Shown: positions 15,449-23,777 of the stretch, in pieces
Position numbering within the stretch: the stretch's first letter is position 1
How the letters are laid out: every line of letters starts with the position of its first letter
From: JACPLA01 sp035291905
GTDB taxonomy: Bacteria > Bacteroidota > Ignavibacteria > UBA10030
Assembly: GCA_035291905.1 (NCBI GenBank)
Contig: DATDRF010000078.1
Location: 1-30,376, forward strand
DNA: 30,376 bases
Direction of reading: 5' to 3'
Position numbers and translations under genes: made by a program
Notes under the pieces: model-generated
Seen by the model: only the letters and a program-made list of their open reading frames with translations
Databases searched by the model: none
What the model was told of the DNA's origin: nothing

Positions 15449-18040
15449 TCAATACTCTAGAATAATACGTTGTCTGTTGCCTGAACCCGTGAAGCGAACC
15501 GTTGTCGAGCGCATACGGGCATCAAGCCGATGGGTCGTCATTGTTTGTTGCACCTTGCCGTCAATGCTGAGTTGCCTCGGCGCCTGTTCTGCCTGAATAA
15601 CAAGAACAGTTGAATGCCCGTCGAATGATGAGACTTCACACAACAACTGCTTCATTGAGAAATCAAAGGAGACCGAGTACACGATGGCATTTGCATCAAC
15701 AAGGACGGGAGTCCCCCGCTCATCCGCCGCCATCGACCAATGACGCTGCCCTTTCAGATCGACCGGGAGGATCCGAGAAGGCAGGCTTTTTCCGTCGACA
15801 TGTAATTGTGCGTTGTCGTTGCCGGTGCGTCCGATGGTCAGCGTGTTCAATCCTCCGAACGTCACAGAACACGACACAGAGTCCACTTGCGACGGCAGCT
15901 TGTTGCGAACACGAATATTCCATTCATTCTCGTCGATTGCGAGCATCCTGTACAGTACCTGCAGATACATCCCTCCCGCCCAGAGAAATGACGGTTTATC
16001 AATTGTCCCAAATGCCGGCGATTGCTTGTCCGAACTCCTGTATTCATACATTGCCGGCAAACCGTTCGGACTGTTCGCCGTTCCATCGATTGTCATTGTC
16101 CGTTTGGCAAAGTCATAGGCCTGGTCCCGACTGCCGACATTGTTCAACGCCATTGCATACCAGGCATTGCCGTGCGGCCACACCCCCCCATTTGCATAGG
16201 AATAGGGTGGCCCTGCCTCTTTTCCCGCGAACTTGAATTTCGCTATTACAGATTCACTGTCGAAATCGGGCGGCATGGCGATGCGTACGCCGATTCGTTC
16301 GTCGACCAGCTGCCGGCCGGCCGTCGAGACGAGGTCCTGCGCATGATTGCGATCCAACAAATCATAAACGACAGCAATCAATGAGCCTGCGTAATAGTGA
16401 TAATCCTTCTCGCCGGCATTGTAGTTCATAAGATACCGATCTGCGGAATCCCAGAGCTTGTCCACAAGCGCACGCTGCATCGAATCGGCCATTCGTTCAA
16501 ATCGCAGGAGATCGTGAGTTTGTTTTTGCAGAAACGAGCTTATGAAGAGAAATTCCCTGAGTGCCCTCACGACAAGCGCCGTGAGGTAGGCACGTGGTCC
16601 TTCAATGTGCCCGATATCCCACCAGTCAGGGCGATATGCTTCCATCAACCCGGTAGAGCCGAGGCGCGTAAGAAGGGCGTTGATGCTCTTTGTCAAACTT
16701 GGATGCAGAACGTTTCCCGTCGATTTGTCAAGCGAATGCCTCAGATAAGCGCCGGAGACGAGGACAAACCAGAGATGATTCCAGTTCTCAGGCTCGCAAT
16801 ATTCGGTCTTATAGCCGTCATCGCGCCAGTAATATGCGTGGGGAATGACACTGTCTTTCGCCATCGATGCGACATATAACAGGTTGGATTTCACGCGATC
16901 GAGGTCGAAATAAACCGCTCCCAAATTCGTGAGGAGCAGATCGTGGGTGAAGAAGAAGTTATATTCGGCGGGACAGGGCATCGGCACGATTTTCCCATCG
17001 AGATAGTGGGCATTTGCTGCGATCAGCGCGCGAGCCCAGACCGCCGAGCGATCGGCGCTCTTGTCCCCGGTGCGAAAATATGCTTCATCCTTCGCTTTGG
17101 CGCTGATGAAATCTTCATAGCTCTGAACATCATCTGCCCAGCCATTGCGCAGAGCGGTCATCTTCCGTCCGACTTCATTTCCTCTGCAGCTCCCGATGAC
17201 CTGAACCACGTTCAAAGAGCTGCCGGGGTCAAGGGACTTGCGAAAAACAAATGCCGCGACCCCTCGCCCCTTTCGAGGACTGCTCGTACCTGACAGCGGC
17301 CCCCCTTCCGGCCATCGTGAATTCCCGTCGTCCGTAACCCGCAGCTCATCGGCGTTTGTCGTCCAATCCACAGGCTGTTCGCCGACATTCTGCACAAACA
17401 CAACGGCGCTGTCTGTATCCACATCATTGAAACGGGCAATCGCAGCGGCAAACGCCGGGTCATACGTTACCTGTGAGGAGTCCTTTCGCGCGAAGGTCTG
17501 ACAGGTGCGCACACTCATGAGCAGGTGAGTATAAAGTGCAACAGGGAAGGATCGCTGAGTACGATTTTTCACACCTATGGTCACGACACCGGCGGGTTGA
17601 CTCCTGCAAAATTCATAGGTCAGGGCCCATTCCACACTGTCCGTTGATTTCAGAAATGTCACTTTGTGCGGACTCAGGATGTAGGACCACGATTCCCGTT
17701 GAATCCATTCCGGCACACCTCCTCCAATCGACAATCCGACTGCCATCGGCAACGACTCATCCCTCTTCCAGTAATCGGTGCTGAGGTCGATACTGTTGGC
17801 CACGGGATAGTAGAAACTCACGCGGGAGGGTACGGGCCTGCTTTTGTGGAATTCCATCCCGACATATGGTCCCCCAACTTCAACCTGTCCCCGCCTTCCA
17901 TCAAAGAAGAACTTGAGCGGATCATCGGCCGGATTCCCCTGGGCATGGACATTCACCGCAAACACGGCCGCGAGAGTCATGCCCGCAAAACCGATCATGC
18001 TTCGATACTTATTGAATACTCTGCTTATCGGGATTTTCAC
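15449..18040 (-). CDS. Exported alpha/alpha-barrel glycoside hydrolase-like protein
   Basis: The protein has 863 residues and starts with GTG 7 nt after the second permease. A signal peptide (about 14-34, ending near VHAQ) sends it to the periplasm or beyond. A beta-rich N-terminal domain (about 35-290) precedes a helical barrel (about 310-700) with NFFFTHDLLLTN (near 355), YRPDWWDIGHIEGPRAYL (near 467) and NGGVWPHGNAWYAMAL (near 615). A C-terminal beta domain ends the protein. The last barrel motif resembles those of amylo-1,6-glucosidase, GH63 and GH94-type enzymes, so an (alpha/alpha)6 glycoside hydrolase or phosphorylase is likely, but the family and catalytic acids are not certain. It sits directly after the sugar permeases, which suggests that it trims oligosaccharides before uptake. 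Confidence 0.7.
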   Translation of the reverse strand: MKIPISRVFNKYRSMIGFAGMTLAAVFAVNVHAQGNPADDPLKFFFDGRRGQVEVGGPYVGMEFHKSRPVPSRVSFYYPVANSIDLSTDYWKRDESLPMAVGLSIGGGVPEWIQRESWSYILSPHKVTFLKSTDSVEWALTYEFCRSQPAGVVTIGVKNRTQRSFPVALYTHLLMSVRTCQTFARKDSSQVTYDPAFAAAIARFNDVDTDSAVVFVQNVGEQPVDWTTNADELRVTDDGNSRWPEGGPLSGTSSPRKGRGVAAFVFRKSLDPGSSLNVVQVIGSCRGNEVGRKMTALRNGWADDVQSYEDFISAKAKDEAYFRTGDKSADRSAVWARALIAANAHYLDGKIVPMPCPAEYNFFFTHDLLLTNLGAVYFDLDRVKSNLLYVASMAKDSVIPHAYYWRDDGYKTEYCEPENWNHLWFVLVSGAYLRHSLDKSTGNVLHPSLTKSINALLTRLGSTGLMEAYRPDWWDIGHIEGPRAYLTALVVRALREFLFISSFLQKQTHDLLRFERMADSMQRALVDKLWDSADRYLMNYNAGEKDYHYYAGSLIAVVYDLLDRNHAQDLVSTAGRQLVDERIGVRIAMPPDFDSESVIAKFKFAGKEAGPPYSYANGGVWPHGNAWYAMALNNVGSRDQAYDFAKRTMTIDGTANSPNGLPAMYEYRSSDKQSPAFGTIDKPSFLWAGGMYLQVLYRMLAIDENEWNIRVRNKLPSQVDSVSCSVTFGGLNTLTIGRTGNDNAQLHVDGKSLPSRILPVDLKGQRHWSMAADERGTPVLVDANAIVYSVSFDFSMKQLLCEVSSFDGHSTVLVIQAEQAPRQLSIDGKVQQTMTTHRLDARMRSTTVRFTGSGNRQRIILEY

Positions 18041-18047
18041 GAATCAG

Positions 18048-18857
18048 CTATCCTTTGATCCCCGCCGAAGCCATGCTTTCGATGAAGTATCTCTGAAAGA
18101 ATGCATAAGCAAGAATAATCGGAAGGGCCAGGAGGGTTGCCGCTGCGAGCTGCAGTCCAAGCAGCGATTCGGCTTCGCCTCCAATTGTAAACAACGTCAC
18201 GAGCTGCGGCAAGGTCATGAGGGAGCGGTCTCGAACAACAATGAGGGGCCACAGCACTTCGTTCCAGGAAGTCATGAACGTCAGGATCGACACCGTTATG
18301 ATGACAGGCCTCGAAAGAGGCCACACGAGCTGAAACAAGATTTTCAACTCGGAACAACCGTCAATCCGGGCGGCATCGATCAACGCCTGCGGTATGTGCA
18401 GGAAAAATTGACGAAACAGGACAATACTGAGCGCCGTCATGAGCGTTGGGGCAACCAGTGCCAAATACGTGTCCGTTATCCCGAGTTTGACCATCAGGAT
18501 GTATTGCGGAATGAGAGTGATTTGGAACGGCAGCGTCATCGTGAAGAGCACGACAGCGTAGAGGATGCTTTTCCCTGCAAATTCGAGGCGGGCAAGAGCA
18601 TAGCCGACCATCGAGCCGAACACAAGCACGGACGCCGTTGTTGTGATGGAGACAATGATGCTGTTGAGAAACGCTCTCCCGATGGGGATTCGCGTAAACA
18701 CTTGCGCATAGTTGGAGAGGGTAAAATCGGGTGAATACAGCCCGAAGCCGCCAATCTGCGCTTCAGGCTTCAGGGAAGAAGCGATCATCCAGAGGAACGG
18801 ATATGCAAAGATAACGGCTCCAATCCCCAGAACGGCGTATTTGAGCACGGTCTTCAT
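18048..18857 (-). CDS. Sugar ABC transporter permease, MalG/UgpE type
   Basis: The protein has 269 residues and about six hydrophobic segments, the first at residues 7-27. The EAA loop that contacts the ATPase is visible as ALIDAARIDGCSELKILFQLVWPLSRP (about 155-181; alanines and glycine at the expected positions). It is one of two permease subunits of a carbohydrate-uptake transporter (CUT1) in the inner membrane. Its ATG overlaps the stop of the partner permease gene by 4 nt (ATGA). No ATPase gene accompanies the transporter, so a shared MsmX/UgpC-type ATPase elsewhere is likely. Confidence 0.93.
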   Translation of the reverse strand: MKTVLKYAVLGIGAVIFAYPFLWMIASSLKPEAQIGGFGLYSPDFTLSNYAQVFTRIPIGRAFLNSIIVSITTTASVLVFGSMVGYALARLEFAGKSILYAVVLFTMTLPFQITLIPQYILMVKLGITDTYLALVAPTLMTALSIVLFRQFFLHIPQALIDAARIDGCSELKILFQLVWPLSRPVIITVSILTFMTSWNEVLWPLIVVRDRSLMTLPQLVTLFTIGGEAESLLGLQLAAATLLALPIILAYAFFQRYFIESMASAGIKG

Positions 18858-19747
18858 GACGCCGGCTCCGTTTCAACAACCCTCCGCTGCAGCAGAACAA
18901 CACAGAGAATTATCAGAGCAAAGACAAACCCCAATGTTGCGGCGTATCCCATGTGCCCGAAATAGAACGCCTGATTATAGATGTAAAGAACTGCGGACAG
19001 AGTGCTTTGCATCGGCCCCCCACCCGTAAGGACGTACGGCTCGATAAAAAGCGAAAACCCCCCGATCGTCGAAAGCACGATCACAACCACGATGGTAGGA
19101 TTAAGCATTGGAACGGTAATGCGGAAGAATTGGCGGAGCCCGGTCGCTCCGTCAAGGCTTGCAGATTCGTAAAGCTCGCGGGGGATGTTCTGCAGTCCGA
19201 CGAGAAACAGGACGATATAGATGCCCACATTCTTCCATGTGGCCATCAATGCAACGGACGGCATGGCCATGTCCGGGTCGACAAGCCATGGGATCTTGCC
19301 CGCTCCGAGGGCGACCATCAATCGATTCAGAAGGCCGTGATCGTACGCGTACAGCTGCATCCACAAAATTGTCACGACGACACCCGAAACCACAACAGGC
19401 ATAAAATAGACGGCACGAAAAAGCCCCATCAACTTCAACCCCGACCTGAGCAGTACAGCAAGGCCGAGGGCAACAACGATTTGGAGAGGGACATGAATAA
19501 GGAGGAACACAACGGTATTCCAGATCGACTTGAAGAAGAGAGGGTCTTGCAGGAGCCGTTCAAAATTCTTGAGGCCGATCCATTCCATCGGAGTTACAAC
19601 GTTCCAGCGATGGAAGAGCAGAATAAAGGAAAAAAGGAGCGGATACGCGACAAATGCAGAAAAAAACATAACATATGGGAGCGCAAACCAGTACCCTGCC
19701 GGGTTTTTCCGGCGTCGTCGATGTTCGGAAGTTGGGAAGAGGTTCAT
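18854..19747 (-). CDS. Sugar ABC transporter permease, MalF/UgpA type
   Basis: The protein has 297 residues with about six membrane segments after a basic cytoplasmic start (RRRRKNP). The EAA loop appears as LYESASLDGATGLRQFFRIT followed by VPMLNP. It pairs with the next gene to form the channel of a CUT1 importer for oligosaccharides. I chose the ATG at 19747, which overlaps the stop of the binding-protein gene (ATGA) and has GGAG 8 nt upstream, over a GTG 9 nt earlier. Confidence 0.93.
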   Translation of the reverse strand: MNLFPTSEHRRRRKNPAGYWFALPYVMFFSAFVAYPLLFSFILLFHRWNVVTPMEWIGLKNFERLLQDPLFFKSIWNTVVFLLIHVPLQIVVALGLAVLLRSGLKLMGLFRAVYFMPVVVSGVVVTILWMQLYAYDHGLLNRLMVALGAGKIPWLVDPDMAMPSVALMATWKNVGIYIVLFLVGLQNIPRELYESASLDGATGLRQFFRITVPMLNPTIVVVIVLSTIGGFSLFIEPYVLTGGGPMQSTLSAVLYIYNQAFYFGHMGYAATLGFVFALIILCVVLLQRRVVETEPAS

Positions 19748-21084
19748 TTGTTCCACTCCACTATGATCGCCGTTCGTTTTGCCGCATCCCTGACGGCCTC
19801 ATCGGGTGTGAGTCTTCCATACACCGCACACGCCTCGTATTCCTGCGAGATCGCGTCGAGTATCTCCTTCAAATCCGGGCCTGAGTCGATACTTCGCGTG
19901 AAAATGGCTTGTCGGGCGAACTTAACCATCTCCGGATTCTTTCTGAAGTATTCTCTGAAAAGATCGTTCGTAAGCAGGTCGCCGCGGACCGGAATTTGGT
20001 CGGTGATTCTCAGCAGTAACAAATCGTTTTGAGACCGCAACAGGAATTTCACAAACTCCCACGTTTCGCGCGGGTGTTTCGACGTTCCAAAAATGGAAAT
20101 ATTCTTGTAATCGCCGTATGTGTAAACCGGTCCGGTACGATCATCCGGCACAGGGAGAGGCGCAACGCTATATCGGATGTGCGGGGCCAGTGTGCGAAGC
20201 GTCGCTATTTCCCACGGTCCGGAGAAATGCGTTGCCTTCTTTTCCAGCAAGAACGGATCTCCCCCCTGGAAGTATGTGTGCGGAAAGTAGTTCTTTTGAT
20301 AGCATTGTTGAAAGAACCGAAACACCTCCACAGCTGCGCGATCATCGAAATCCGGCCTACCCCCGCTGAACAGGGTTTTTCCCGATGATGCCCCGACATA
20401 GAACGAAAAGAAATCAAAGAGCCGCTGCCACCAGATTGGCCGAATGTCCCTTTCCCCGGCCCATACGTCGATTTGTCCGTCGCCGTCGATGTCGCGGGTG
20501 AGTTTCTCCGCTGCCGCAAGGAATTCAGAATAAGTCGCGGGCGCCTTCTGCACACCCACCTCTTCAAACATCCGGAGGTTGTAGAACATCATGATGGGGT
20601 TCGTCTTCCACGGTATCTGATAGAAATGACCATCCGATGACCTGAATTGCTGCAACAAATCCGCCGGAGTACGACTGAGGGCTACAGAGTCAAAATCGGA
20701 GAATTCGTCGAGCGGTATGATTCCTCCCGCCCGGCTGAAATCGTAGAGAGCCGCCGGTTGAATATTTGAACACACATCGGGAGTTGTTTTCCCTGCAATG
20801 GCGGCAAGCAGGACTTCTTCGGTCGATTGGCTTACCGGAATCGGCTGCATCGTAACGTGGATATCCGGATGGAGACGGTTCCACTCCTTGACAAGTATCT
20901 CCGCAAGCTGGACCTCCTGCGGATTAGGCGCCGGCCAGTACGTCAATTCCACAATGTCCCCCGACGCCTGTCCTTCCGGCTCATGTCGCTCGGAACAAGC
21001 GTTCAGCAGAACGAGGATCCCGGCAAACACGCGGATGAGCGGGAACTTCAATCTGTTCTGATTGATATGGGTAATGTGCAACAA
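19744..21084 (-). CDS. Sugar ABC transporter solute-binding lipoprotein
   Basis: The protein has 446 residues from the TTG at 21084. A hydrophobic segment ends in the lipobox LLNAC, so it is a lipoprotein held at the inner membrane, facing the periplasm. The rest matches family 1 extracellular solute-binding proteins: PQEVQLAEILVKEWNRLHPDIHV near the start, TTPDVCSNI, IPLDEFSDF, PWKTNPIMMFYN, and FSGPWEIATL in the second lobe. It should capture an oligosaccharide and hand it to the two permeases encoded next. The start is uncertain: no ATG precedes the signal segment, and a second TTG at 21051 would give a more typical short signal peptide beginning MKFPLIR. The gene starts 1 nt after the preceding stop. 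Confidence 0.9.
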   Translation of the reverse strand: MLHITHINQNRLKFPLIRVFAGILVLLNACSERHEPEGQASGDIVELTYWPAPNPQEVQLAEILVKEWNRLHPDIHVTMQPIPVSQSTEEVLLAAIAGKTTPDVCSNIQPAALYDFSRAGGIIPLDEFSDFDSVALSRTPADLLQQFRSSDGHFYQIPWKTNPIMMFYNLRMFEEVGVQKAPATYSEFLAAAEKLTRDIDGDGQIDVWAGERDIRPIWWQRLFDFFSFYVGASSGKTLFSGGRPDFDDRAAVEVFRFFQQCYQKNYFPHTYFQGGDPFLLEKKATHFSGPWEIATLRTLAPHIRYSVAPLPVPDDRTGPVYTYGDYKNISIFGTSKHPRETWEFVKFLLRSQNDLLLLRITDQIPVRGDLLTNDLFREYFRKNPEMVKFARQAIFTRSIDSGPDLKEILDAISQEYEACAVYGRLTPDEAVRDAAKRTAIIVEWNK

Positions 21085-21085
21085 A

Positions 21086-22699
21086 TCAATCCCACGATTG
21101 CCAATAATAGTCGATGGACGGAAAGGCCATACGCGGATAGATCCCCTTGGTTTTCACCGCATACACATCAATGGTTTTCGGGTTATCCTGTTCATCAACC
21201 TCGATTCTTTCCAGGGCCGACTCGTTCGTTGTCACTCCATACATCTGTTTCAACCGAAGTATTTCGTGCAGGAGTCTTTTCGTCAACTCTGATGAATAGT
21301 ATTGCTGCTTGACATCATCGTACACCGTTTCAAACGGTTTTGCAACTCCCTTTTCATCCTGAAAAGAACGTTTGTGCTCATCGTAGTATTTGCGAACCAG
21401 TTCGAGAGAATCCACAATCGTGTCTGCAATTCTGTTCTTGTTGGCCGTGTAAAGCATTTTTTCTTTCCACCAGTGCGTCTGCTGTTTGACGCTTTTCATA
21501 TTTTGAAATCCCCTGGCATAAGCTTCACGGGTGAGCAACCGATCCCGCACCATCCGCCACACGAGTTCCTCGGTGGATTGGAGGAAGGCCCGGGGGGAAG
21601 CAAGTTCCATCTTGACGTACGGTTCTCTCATGCGGTACCATTCGAGAAAATCCCTCACCACGAGGTTTCCCGTCTTTGCCTCTACGAGCGTCTTATCCGC
21701 GATAGATTCGAGGTTTGAAACGTCCTCCAGTTCCTTTGCTCCCGTACGACTGTCGATCTTCCATTCCTCGACCTTTTCCCTGATGAGAAACTTGCTTGCC
21801 AGAAACGCCTGAATGGCATTGAATTGCTCCCGCTCAATGACAGGATTTTTCGAACCAATGAGGTTCCGAACGTACCGGTCGGAAAGCGAGTCCGCTACGT
21901 GTTGTGTCAAAGCCCGGTGGACGTCCTCTTGAAGCTTTGCCTGATCGGATTGGGTCACAATGGGATTGGTCCATCGGCCGGCCATTCGTACGATATACCA
22001 TCCATCCGGCCCGTGAACGGGAAGAGATACCGTCCCGGCATCTATCGAATCGACAATAACCGCGAAGAACGGATTCTTCATTCGAAGCCTAAATACTGTC
22101 GTCTCCACCGACCGGTCCACACGCGTGACCCCGCCTTCAAACTGCCGGACGAACAGTGAATCAAACGGCACACCGGCCTTTATCTCCCTCACAACATCAT
22201 CAACTTCGGATGCAGATCGGCAATAGATCCACTGCAATGTCAGGTTGACTTTGGCTTCCTCCATGCTTCTTGTCAATTGACGATCTGTTACATGAACCTT
22301 GCCAAGCACATCCTGCTTGTACAGCTCTTCCGTGGCAAGATCGGCTTGAATCTCAGCGATCTGGCGCTTCACATCGGGCCATTGATCCAACCCGCGGCGT
22401 TGAGCATCAAGCGCAAGGAGCTTTTCGTAAATCAGGAAGGTCAGATAGCGACTTTTTGAATCTCTTACTCTTTTTGGAAAGGCCGGGCCGAATTCAAAGC
22501 CAAGCTTGAATTCAAGCCCGGAAATGGAAAGCGGACCAACCTCCGCGACCGTCAGCTGCTCAAGTGTGGGGTCGATGAAGAACCTTGAGGCGGGGACTTC
22601 AATTTTCTGTTGAGAGAAGACGGAAACGGTACCGACGACAAGGGCCCCAAGGGCAATGAACGCTCTCCGCAGGATGGAGTCCCAAGGAAGGCCGGTCAT
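21086..22699 (-). CDS. SurA/parvulin-like periplasmic foldase-type protein
   Basis: The protein has 537 residues. A signal peptide (about 1-30, SILRRAFIALGALVVGTVSVFSQ) is followed by a SurA-like layout: a helical N-terminal part (FEFGPAFPKRVRDSKSRYLTFLIYEKLLALDAQRRG), then a parvulin-like region around LQWIYCRSASEVDDVVREIKAGVPFDSLF and VHGPDGWYIVRMAGR, and a long helical C-terminal half. The parvulin similarity is recognisable but weak and the active site cannot be confirmed. I chose the ATG at 22699, 4 nt past the PorV stop, because it gives the signal peptide; a frame upstream overlaps the PorV gene. It may chaperone the receptor or surface proteins encoded beside it (inference). Confidence 0.65.
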   Translation of the reverse strand: MTGLPWDSILRRAFIALGALVVGTVSVFSQQKIEVPASRFFIDPTLEQLTVAEVGPLSISGLEFKLGFEFGPAFPKRVRDSKSRYLTFLIYEKLLALDAQRRGLDQWPDVKRQIAEIQADLATEELYKQDVLGKVHVTDRQLTRSMEEAKVNLTLQWIYCRSASEVDDVVREIKAGVPFDSLFVRQFEGGVTRVDRSVETTVFRLRMKNPFFAVIVDSIDAGTVSLPVHGPDGWYIVRMAGRWTNPIVTQSDQAKLQEDVHRALTQHVADSLSDRYVRNLIGSKNPVIEREQFNAIQAFLASKFLIREKVEEWKIDSRTGAKELEDVSNLESIADKTLVEAKTGNLVVRDFLEWYRMREPYVKMELASPRAFLQSTEELVWRMVRDRLLTREAYARGFQNMKSVKQQTHWWKEKMLYTANKNRIADTIVDSLELVRKYYDEHKRSFQDEKGVAKPFETVYDDVKQQYYSSELTKRLLHEILRLKQMYGVTTNESALERIEVDEQDNPKTIDVYAVKTKGIYPRMAFPSIDYYWQSWD

Positions 22700-22703
22700 G
22701 AAA

Positions 22704-23771
22704 TTAGAAACGAAAGCCGAGCATGAAGACATGGACACTCTGGAGGCGGCCCATATCCTGATAAGCATAGTCAAAGGAAAGCCTCAGCGTACCAAGGAAA
22801 TCACTCGTTGCCATGCCCCCTCCGAACGACAATCCGGCTTCGGCGTCACTCTGCAAGAGGGACTGATATCCCGCCCGGAGAAACAGGAAATCGGCATACG
22901 CAAATTCGGACCCGACGTTGACACTTTCGTAATTGTCATTCGGATGAAGAGCGTCTGCCGCAACGATCCAGCGATATTCGGCGTTATCAAGAACCCGAGT
23001 CGAGACCCCAAACTGAAAGAGCAACGGAAGGCTCCACGTATCAAATTCGAGCGCCGCCGGGATTCTGTCGTTGGTACCCTGCATCGTCGGATCGATCCGC
23101 ACAAATCGACGTGCATCCCGCCCAGCCATTTGCATCCCCGTCCCAAAATTGCTTAGCGTTGCCCCGATTGTTAGTCCTCCCAACAGGTCCGTTTTGAAAA
23201 TCGTACCGATGTCGACCGCGAATCCAGCCGCATGTTCGTGCCATATTGATTGCTGAACGTATTTCACCGTGATACCGATGGCGAATCGGTCGGTGAGCCG
23301 CCGCGAGTACGAGATCGCTGCCGCAAGGTCCCCGGCGCTGAAGTACTCACCGGTCCCTTCCGGAAAGTCGACAGTACGGACTTTCATATCGCTCATCGAA
23401 AGCGAGGTCATGCTGAAACCGAGCGTACCAAAGTCCGCAAGCGGGACAACAATCCCGGCGAAGTCAAACTGTGTGTCGGCAATCCAATTCGTATGAGCGA
23501 CGGCAACATCAACCCGATCGAGGGTGGCAATCACGGACGGATTCCAATACAACCCCGTCGCATTATCAGCAACACTGACGTAAGCGCTTCCCATGCCTGC
23601 TGCCTGCGCACCCACTCCGATTTCAAGAAACGTCGCTGCAGTGGTTCCGCTCTTTGACACGTCAATCCCCTGGGAGCGAACAATGCTGTTGCACACCAGG
23701 GACATCGCCGCGCCGAGAACGAGCACTTTCCCTGTATTGGCCAATACCGACCTGCGATTGTTATTCGACAT
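22704..23771 (-). CDS. PorV/PorQ-family outer-membrane beta-barrel protein
   Basis: The protein has 355 residues. A signal segment is followed by the family's characteristic start: AATFLEIGVGAQAAGMGSAYVSVADNATGLYWNPSVIA, here shown as the GVGAQAAGMG and ATGLYWNP motifs. Alternating strands continue to a terminal aromatic (MLGFRF), as in outer-membrane barrels of the FadL-like PorV group. PorV in type IX secretion binds cargo C-terminal domains and hands them to the attachment machinery. Here the gene lies 6 nt after a T9SS cargo gene, so a dedicated PorV paralogue for this locus is plausible (inference). Start ATG at 23771 is preceded by a weak GAG. Confidence 0.88.
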   Translation of the reverse strand: MSNNNRRSVLANTGKVLVLGAAMSLVCNSIVRSQGIDVSKSGTTAATFLEIGVGAQAAGMGSAYVSVADNATGLYWNPSVIATLDRVDVAVAHTNWIADTQFDFAGIVVPLADFGTLGFSMTSLSMSDMKVRTVDFPEGTGEYFSAGDLAAAISYSRRLTDRFAIGITVKYVQQSIWHEHAAGFAVDIGTIFKTDLLGGLTIGATLSNFGTGMQMAGRDARRFVRIDPTMQGTNDRIPAALEFDTWSLPLLFQFGVSTRVLDNAEYRWIVAADALHPNDNYESVNVGSEFAYADFLFLRAGYQSLLQSDAEAGLSFGGGMATSDFLGTLRLSFDYAYQDMGRLQSVHVFMLGFRF

Positions 23772-23777
23772 GAGCTC

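Noticed and set aside
17844..18734. Plus-strand open frame of 296 codons
   Set aside because: It spans the antisense of two real genes (second permease and barrel protein) and is rich in charged residues without domain structure.
18953..20032. Plus-strand open frame of 359 codons
   Set aside because: It lies antisense to the first permease and the end of the binding-protein gene, whose families are clear. Its product is a low-complexity mix rich in Arg, His, Asp and Lys, as expected from an antisense shadow.
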